From: Bacillota bacterium
Lineage (GTDB): Bacteria > Bacillota > Clostridia > Oscillospirales > Oscillospiraceae
Assembly (NCBI GenBank): GCA_023395775.1
Contig: JAEWYA010000218.1
Coordinates: 1 to 10,734 of the forward strand
DNA: 10,734 nucleotides
Direction of reading: 5' to 3'
Positions 6,334-10,734 of the stretch are shown piece after piece. Position 1 is the stretch's first letter; the number at the start of each line of letters is the position of its first letter. Under the pieces are notes generated by a model that was not told the DNA's origin, did not search any database, and saw only the letters and a program-made list of their open reading frames with translations. The translations under genes were made by a program, and so were the position numbers.

Positions 6334-7616
6334 TTCTAGTTTTATTTCTTGCAATACTGTTTGGCAGTCTGCTTCTATATGTGCCTGTAGGCTTTTGTTT
6401 GGCGCTTGCCGGTGTCGTTTTGATGTATGTGATGACGGGTGACATTTCCTCGGCAACCGTTACGCAGCAGATTATCAAGGGTGTTGACAGCTTTCCGCTG
6501 ATGGCAATCCCGTTCTTCGTTCTTGCTGGCGAGATTATGAACGAGGGAGGCATCTCCAGTCGTATCGTGGGCTTCGCGAAAGCATTTATTGGACACGTCC
6601 GCGGCGGGCTTGGCTACACGTCCGTCCTCGCGAGTATGCTGTTTGCGGGTATTTCCGGTTCAGCAGTCGCCGATACGACCGCCGTGGGCTCCATAATGCT
6701 CCCTTTGATGGAAAGCGACGGTTACGAACGGGATGAATCCACCGCCCTGATTATCTCCGCCGGAACGATTGGCCCGGTGATTCCCCCCTCTATGCCCATG
6801 ATTATTTACGGCTGCTGCGCAGGCGTATCCGTTGCGAAGCTATTTCTGGGGGGCATTATCCCGGGTATTATCATCGGTATTGGGCTAATGATAATCTGGT
6901 CAACGCACTGCCGCAAAAATCCGACGGTTTACGTCAAGCATAAGAAGGCAACCTGGAGAGAAAGAGGGAGAGCACTCAGAAGCGCGATCTGGGCAATTTT
7001 TCTGCCTGTAATTATTCTGGGCGGCGTTCTTACCGGCGTCTGCACCGCCACCGAATGCGGTGTCATAGCCGTTGCCTACGCTCTAATTATCGGCGGGTTT
7101 GTATACCGCGAGCTGAAACTCAAAAGTCTGTTGCCCATTTTGGTCAAGACGGCAAAAAGCACGGCAGCCGTTATGTTTGTCGTCGGTACTGCGACACTGG
7201 CTGCATACTACATTACCACTGCTCAGATTCCAGATATGTTAACTAGAGGCCTGCTCGCAATTTCCACCAATAAATACGTCGTTATCCTGCTGATCAATTT
7301 GCTGCTGCTGCTGGTCGGCTGCGTCATGGATCTTACGCCCGCCCTATTGATTCTGGCCCCGATTCTGATTCCCGTAGTCGTAGAACTAGGCCTGGATCCG
7401 ATCTGGTTCGGTGTTGTGATAGTTTGCAACCTGTGCATTGGCATTATTACTCCCCCTGTCGGCACGGTCCTCTATGTTGGCTGCGGCTTGTCGAAGCTGC
7501 CCATGATGCAAGTAGTCAAACCGAGTCTTAAGTATATGGCAATTATGTTCGTCTGCCTTATGATCATTTCCTATTTCCCCAATTTGGTAATGTTGATTCC
7601 TAATATGATCAGCTAA
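6330..7616 (+). CDS. dctM: TRAP transporter large permease subunit (DctM)
   Basis: A 428-residue, highly hydrophobic protein of normal DctM length, the transport channel of the TRAP system (ion transporter superfamily). Motifs in order: PFFVLAGEIMNEGGIS (61-76), FAGISGSAVADTTAVG (105-120), GTIGPVIPPS (145-154), MDLTPALLILAPIL (333-346) and GIITPPVG (371-378). The paired IPPS and TPPVG loops mark the two inverted halves of this transporter fold. GGAGGG at 6315-6320, inside the end of dctQ, serves the overlapping ATG at 6330. It is followed 30 nt later by dctP. The order Q-M-P differs from the frequent P-Q-M order but is seen in many Clostridia. Confidence 0.96.
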   Translation: MILVLFLAILFGSLLLYVPVGFCLALAGVVLMYVMTGDISSATVTQQIIKGVDSFPLMAIPFFVLAGEIMNEGGISSRIVGFAKAFIGHVRGGLGYTSVLASMLFAGISGSAVADTTAVGSIMLPLMESDGYERDESTALIISAGTIGPVIPPSMPMIIYGCCAGVSVAKLFLGGIIPGIIIGIGLMIIWSTHCRKNPTVYVKHKKATWRERGRALRSAIWAIFLPVIILGGVLTGVCTATECGVIAVAYALIIGGFVYRELKLKSLLPILVKTAKSTAAVMFVVGTATLAAYYITTAQIPDMLTRGLLAISTNKYVVILLINLLLLLVGCVMDLTPALLILAPILIPVVVELGLDPIWFGVVIVCNLCIGIITPPVGTVLYVGCGLSKLPMMQVVKPSLKYMAIMFVCLMIISYFPNLVMLIPNMIS

Positions 7617-7633
7617 CCATACATAAAAAATTT

Positions 7634-7639
7634 GGAGGT
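7634..7639 (+). promoter_or_regulatory. Ribosome binding site that sets the dctP start
   Basis: GGAGGT lies 7 nt before the ATG at 7647. The frame can be extended to a TTG at 7632, but that codon overlaps this site and adds MEVRK before a complete lipoprotein signal, so the ATG at 7647 is the start. Confidence 0.75.
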
Positions 7640-7646
7640 AAGAAAA

Positions 7647-8687
7647 ATGAAGAAAATTTTGGCTCTGTTCCTTTCACTGTGTACTGTGTTCAGTCTGTCT
7701 GCGTGCGGCTCCACCGCAAGCAGTGCGGGAAGCGCACAATCATCCGCGGCTTCCGGTTCCGGCGACAAGAAGATCATCAAGGTGTCCTTCGGTTTGTCTG
7801 CACAGTCCGCAGAGGCCACTGGTGCCTCAAAATTCGAGGAGCTGATCGAGGCAAAGTATCCCGAGTTCGACGTACAGTGCTACTCCGATGCGCAGCTCGG
7901 CGACGATACCTCCGCGACGCAGGACGTCGCTATGGGCAATCTGGAGTGCGTCATTACCTCCTGCTCTCCGTTGACCGGAATGTGTTCCGATCTGAAGGTC
8001 TTTGACCTGCCCTTCCTGTTCCCCAACTATGAAGCAGCCGATGCCGTTATCAACGGTGAAATTGGTGACAAGATTGCTGCAGAGCTTGAGTCGCAGGGAC
8101 TGAAGAACCTGTCCTGGTTTGAAAACGGTTTCCGCGAGGTTACGAACAATAAGGTTGACGTACATACACCCAATGATCTGAAGGGCTTGAAGATTCGTAC
8201 GATGGAGAATCCCATCCATCTGGCAACCTGGAAGGCTTTGGGTGCCGCCCCCACTCCTATGGCGTTTTCCGAGGTGTTCACTTCTCTGGAATCCGGAGCA
8301 ATCGACGGTCAGGAGAATCCCATCTCCACGATTTATCTGAACAAGTTCTATGAGGTTAACAAGTATTGCACCCTCACCAATCATGTTTACAGCCCCAAGA
8401 ACTTCCTGATGAACAAGGCGCTGTTTGACTCTCTGACTCAGGATCAGCAGGCTTACTTCATAGAAGCTGCTCAAGAAGCTGCACAGGTCAACAAGGATAC
8501 CAACCGCCAGCAGTGCGAGGATTACATTAAGAATCTGCAGGATGCCGGCGTGACTGTGACCGAGCTGACTTCCGACGAGCATCAGGCGTTTGTCGATGCG
8601 ACGAAGGCCATCTATGACCAGTACTCTTCTGAGATCGGCGCCGACCTGATTAAGGAAGTTCAGGACGTCTGCGCACAGTATAAATAA
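7647..8687 (+). CDS. dctP: TRAP transporter solute-binding lipoprotein (DctP family)
   Basis: A 346-residue extracytoplasmic binding protein that captures the substrate and hands it to DctQM. Residues 1-20 are a lipoprotein signal: MKK, a hydrophobic core, and lipobox LSAC with acylated Cys20. A Ser/Ala/Gly-rich linker (21-40) then tethers the domain to the membrane, as usual in Gram-positives. The mature domain shows DctP marks: QLGDD (83-87), VFDLPFLFPNYEAA (118-131), LKGLKIRT (178-185) with Arg184 at the position of the conserved carboxylate-binding Arg, AFSEVFTSLESGAIDGQENP (206-225). This supports an organic acid substrate. C4-dicarboxylates, hydroxy acids or sugar acids are all possible, and the neighbouring abfD makes a C4 hydroxy acid attractive but unproven. 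It is the last gene of the operon, and a strong terminator follows 54 nt downstream. Confidence 0.95.
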   Translation: MKKILALFLSLCTVFSLSACGSTASSAGSAQSSAASGSGDKKIIKVSFGLSAQSAEATGASKFEELIEAKYPEFDVQCYSDAQLGDDTSATQDVAMGNLECVITSCSPLTGMCSDLKVFDLPFLFPNYEAADAVINGEIGDKIAAELESQGLKNLSWFENGFREVTNNKVDVHTPNDLKGLKIRTMENPIHLATWKALGAAPTPMAFSEVFTSLESGAIDGQENPISTIYLNKFYEVNKYCTLTNHVYSPKNFLMNKALFDSLTQDQQAYFIEAAQEAAQVNKDTNRQQCEDYIKNLQDAGVTVTELTSDEHQAFVDATKAIYDQYSSEIGADLIKEVQDVCAQYK

Positions 8688-8706
8688 TTCTTTACAATTC
8701 AGAGAT

Positions 8707-8719
8707 CTCACTTTGTGAG
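8707..8719 (+). repeat. Short hairpin after dctP
   Basis: CTCAC-TTT-GTGAG can fold as a 5-bp stem with a 3-nt loop 19 nt after the dctP stop. No U-run follows. It may protect the 3' end of the message together with the terminator at 8742, or mean nothing. Confidence 0.3.
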
Positions 8720-8741
8720 GCACCTATTTAAGTTAAGATCT

Positions 8742-8782
8742 GAAAAACACAACCATCCAGATAAGATGGTTGTGTTTTTCTT
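8742..8782 (+). terminator. Intrinsic terminator of the TRAP operon, possibly bidirectional
   Basis: GAAAAACACAACCATC (8742-8757) and GATGGTTGTGTTTTTC (8765-8780) pair perfectly around a 7-nt loop, and the descending arm ends in TTTTTCTT. The run of A on the ascending arm makes it a possible terminator for leftward transcription as well. Confidence 0.92.
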
Positions 8783-8838
8783 ATACAAGCAGATGGACAT
8801 AAAATTGCCGCCCATGTGGGTATGGGAGGCCGATTACG

Positions 8839-9066
8839 ATGGCTTTCGGATTAAAAGGACACAGAATACGGCGTCAAGCGCTGAAAAAATACTGGTGTTA
8901 ACAAAAACCGCTGCCCGTAAAATCATCCCTGTCCATCCGTGAAAGTATGCCCCGTGGGCGCACTGACCCAGTCGGGTTTCCATATTCCAACGGCAGAGCA
9001 GGACAAATGCATCCGGTGCGGTAAGTGCGCAAATTCTGCCCTATGCATGCGCTGACACTGGAATAA
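8839..9066 (+). pseudogene. Decayed gene for a small two-[4Fe-4S] ferredoxin-like protein
   Basis: Joining three pieces rebuilds a ferredoxin-like protein of about 75 residues. Piece 1 starts at the ATG at 8839, after GGGAGG (8824-8829, 9-nt spacer): MAFGLKGHRIRRQALKKYW, which runs into a stop at 8899-8901. Piece 2 is in the next frame from about 8900: NRCP, a TAA at 8918-8920 where a Gln CAA would fit, then NHPCPSVKVCPVGAL, IPTAEQDKCIRCGKCAN, ending at TGA 9053-9055. Piece 3, back in the first frame from 9034, gives FCPMHALTLE and TAA at 9064-9066; it restores the fourth cysteine of a CxxCxxCxxxCP cluster motif. Lesions seen: a frameshift between 8884 and 8899 (a run of six A at 8884-8889 is a likely site), one nonsense codon, and an apparent one-base loss near 9031-9036. 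The intact form would be a cytoplasmic electron carrier with two iron-sulfur clusters. Sequencing errors could explain indels but less easily the stop as well. Confidence 0.72.
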
Positions 9067-9092
9067 GCCATTCTATCCGAAAGGAGATTAAC

Positions 9093-9111
9093 GTCGGGCA
9101 AGTCCCCCGAC
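9093..9111. repeat. Small GC-rich inverted repeat
   Basis: GTCGGG (9093-9098) and CCCGAC (9106-9111) can pair around a 7-nt loop. It lies in the 156-nt gap between the ferredoxin pseudogene and the convergent DUF4127 gene. No T-run follows on either strand. Confidence 0.4.
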
Positions 9112-9118
9112 ATGAAGT

Positions 9119-9146
9119 CCCCGGTGCAGCCTAAGCCACACCGGGG
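9119..9146. repeat. GC-rich inverted repeat, possible weak terminator between convergent genes
   Basis: CCCCGGTG (9119-9126) and CACCGGGG (9139-9146) form a perfect 8-bp stem with a 12-nt loop. It follows directly after the smaller repeat at 9093-9111. Its place between convergent genes suggests transcription termination, but neither strand has the expected T-run. Confidence 0.45.
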
Positions 9147-9190
9147 TCTAAACGTATTTACTTTCTGATGGCAGTTGCCTAAAATCCCCG

Positions 9191-9222
9191 GCACTTTTTG
9201 ATTTCCTGAATGTTTAAAGTGC
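9191..9222 (-). terminator. Weak candidate terminator directly after the DUF4127 gene
   Basis: On the minus strand GCACTTT (9222-9216) begins immediately after the TGA and can pair with AAAGTGC (9197-9191) over an 18-nt loop. It is followed by CGGGGATTTT, a short T-run at some distance. The long loop and weak T-run make this uncertain. Confidence 0.3.
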
Positions 9223-10734
9223 TCAGCCTTCCGGTGCGGAAGTCTGCCGGCTGATATCCATGCCGATTTCAAACACCCGGTTCCAGGGAAAGCGATAATT
9301 TGAGAGGGTCAGCGTACCGCAGCCGGATTCCACCCATGGGGACAGGCTCACAAGAATTTTTCCGCTGCTGAAATTGGCCAGCACCGGCGCGGCGGAAGCC
9401 GCCATGTCCGTCTCCAGAGCGGAGAGGACCAGCGTCCGGTCAATTTCCGGCCTGTAAAAGTTGTCCGGACTGCCGCCCAGTTCATCCCGGACATAGGCGT
9501 ACAGGTCGTTGCGAACGGTGTTGCGATAGACGAAGTCCTTAATCACACTGTCGGACAGGGCCTTGACAAAAGCCGTGTTGGCCGCGTCGTCTTCTTCCGG
9601 GGACGGGGTATGGGTCAGCCAAGCATACCGCGCCACCCCGTGAGAGATGGCCGTGCCGGTGACGATGGCCATATCCAGAAAGCCGGAATAGGCCAGAAGA
9701 ACACCCAGCTCCGCCTGCTCCGTCAGGGCGTCGTGGATCACAGTGCCATAGGCGTCGTTGGACGCGTCGATCAATATGGTGGGCATCCCGTTCTTCCGGT
9801 TTTCGCTGAGGGCGTTGATGAGCGCCCAGGCATAGTCCCCGGTGCGCTCCGGCTCCGCCGGGGCAGTGAGGACCAGAATCTCGAAATCCGCGCCGTTGGC
9901 CTTGGAGAGCTTTTGCAGGTCAAAAAAGCTAAGGTGCTGGTCTACCAGCGTGTTCAGAGGCTGATAGTCATAGTCGCAGGCGGGCTGCGCCTCAAGTCCC
10001 CCGATATACCGCAGACTGATTTTAGCGCCGTTCCAGCCGCAGTCCTGAAGGTACAGTTTCGTGATGGCCTTGAACGCAAGGTCGTCCACACCGGAGAGCA
10101 GCCAATCCCCCGCCCGCAGGTTCGCGGTGAGGTACGCGATCTCATTTTTTTGAATGCTGTCCTCGGCGGAGGAATCGTCCACGCCGATTAAAACATGAAA
10201 ATTGGCGTAGGTATCGCCGTCCAGCGCGCTCAGAAGATGGGCGCTGAGCCCCAGCTTTCGGGCCCGCGCCGCCAGATAATTCTCCACCGCGCCGTCCGGA
10301 AGCGGCTCTGCCGACCGGACCTCCAGCTCCTGGCCGTCCGCACCCAGCCGATAATCGGCCGTGATGTTTTCAACGCTCAGCGCATCTCCGCTCAGGTGAG
10401 GCCGGGCCGCAATGCCGTAGTCCCGCAAGGCGTTGTATTCGTTGAGACCGAAGCCGCCGTACCCGACCGTGGGGGCCAGACGCATGACGCTGTCCAGCAG
10501 CCAGACCTGATTATTTTTATCTTTGGAAAGCAGGGACAGGAGGCTGTCCAGAAGCTCCGTCTCCGTCAGCGCCGTGCCGTCCGCCAGGGAAACGGGGCGC
10601 TCCCCCGTCATGGCCCGGGAACTGACCAGCCCGCCGGAGAGCAGCTGGTCGAGAGAGAGGATGTATCGGTCGCAGCCGCTTTCCTCCTGAGAGAGGACCC
10701 ACTCGTACAGCGCGGCCCGGTCGCCGGACTGCGT
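9223..10734 (-). CDS. DUF4127 family protein, N-terminus outside window
   Basis: The frame is open from the right edge to the TGA at 9223-9225, giving 503 visible residues. The internal ATG at 10611 is not the real start, because 41 conserved-looking residues precede it, including DRYILSLDQLLSGGLVSSR (22-40). That stretch matches the DUF4127 segment usually written as SLDxLxYGGLxxSR. Other family-like points are VGYGGFGLNEYN, a central region with GDYAWALINALSENRKNG and LIDASNDAYG, the segment LLAYSGFLDMAIVTGTAISHG that corresponds to the usual GWNTxxNxxG region, DFVYRNTVRNDL, and a C-terminal FPWNRVFEI. Function of the family is unknown. Perhaps 50-90 N-terminal residues are missing here. 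It is convergent to the TRAP operon and pseudogene, so it is likely a separate transcription unit. I assign the family from memory of its motifs. Confidence 0.82.
   Translation of the reverse strand, partial: TQSGDRAALYEWVLSQEESGCDRYILSLDQLLSGGLVSSRAMTGERPVSLADGTALTETELLDSLLSLLSKDKNNQVWLLDSVMRLAPTVGYGGFGLNEYNALRDYGIAARPHLSGDALSVENITADYRLGADGQELEVRSAEPLPDGAVENYLAARARKLGLSAHLLSALDGDTYANFHVLIGVDDSSAEDSIQKNEIAYLTANLRAGDWLLSGVDDLAFKAITKLYLQDCGWNGAKISLRYIGGLEAQPACDYDYQPLNTLVDQHLSFFDLQKLSKANGADFEILVLTAPAEPERTGDYAWALINALSENRKNGMPTILIDASNDAYGTVIHDALTEQAELGVLLAYSGFLDMAIVTGTAISHGVARYAWLTHTPSPEEDDAANTAFVKALSDSVIKDFVYRNTVRNDLYAYVRDELGGSPDNFYRPEIDRTLVLSALETDMAASAAPVLANFSSGKILVSLSPWVESGCGTLTLSNYRFPWNRVFEIGMDISRQTSAPEG

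Noticed and set aside
7827..8723. Minus-strand open frame of 298 codons
   Set aside because: Antisense to dctP, whose lipoprotein signal and DctP motifs are clear; the translation resembles no family.
8715..8942. Plus-strand open frame of 75 codons
   Set aside because: It runs through the terminator at 8742-8782 and overlaps the ferredoxin pseudogene in a different frame without any cysteine motif.
9229..9241. TTCCGGTGCGGAA, resembling the palindrome before dctQ
   Set aside because: It is imperfect in geometry, lies within the last codons of the DUF4127 gene, and is not in a promoter position.

Overview
The window most likely comes from an anaerobic Gram-positive of the Clostridia, plausibly a gut Oscillospiraceae-type butyrate producer. 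The reasons are a one-chain pyruvate:ferredoxin oxidoreductase, a 4-hydroxybutyryl-CoA dehydratase, strong AGGAGG-type ribosome binding sites, a lipoprotein-type TRAP binding protein and a DUF4127 protein. The organism assignment is inference from gene content and style; no database search was possible.

Layout. On the minus strand, positions 4515 down to 1 hold a gene run read right to left: pyruvate:ferredoxin oxidoreductase (nifJ/por, 991-4515), a FabZ-like hotdog dehydratase (443-874) and the first 133 residues of 4-hydroxybutyryl-CoA dehydratase (abfD, 1-401, continuing beyond the left edge). A perfect 15-bp stem-loop without a U-tract sits between the first two genes. Divergently, on the plus strand, are an IclR-family regulator (4760-5524) and a complete TRAP transporter operon, dctQ-dctM-dctP (5797-8687), closed by a strong intrinsic terminator (8742-8782). 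Beyond it lies a decayed gene for a small two-[4Fe-4S] ferredoxin (8839-9066) with two frameshifts and an in-frame stop. The last gene is the C-terminal 503 residues of a DUF4127 protein on the minus strand (9223-10734, N-terminus outside the window).

How the parts may work together. The regulator sits between the carboxylate transporter and the fermentative enzymes. The natural reading is a catabolic island in which an organic acid enters through the TRAP transporter and is handled through CoA intermediates: 4-hydroxybutyryl-CoA to crotonyl-CoA, then towards butyrate. The oxidoreductase supplies acetyl-CoA and reduced ferredoxin. The transported substrate is not shown by the sequence. Three perfect 15-bp palindromes with 7+1+7 geometry, the geometry of the E. 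coli IclR operator consensus, lie before nifJ, iclR and dctQ. They are the best candidates for local control sites, although their half-site sequences differ. The divergent promoters of nifJ and iclR appear to overlap.

I saw no CRISPR array, tRNA, rRNA, insertion sequence, phage gene or defence system. The most unusual items are the ferredoxin pseudogene, the U-less hairpin inside the nifJ-fabZ-abfD run, and the set of palindromes around the IclR gene.
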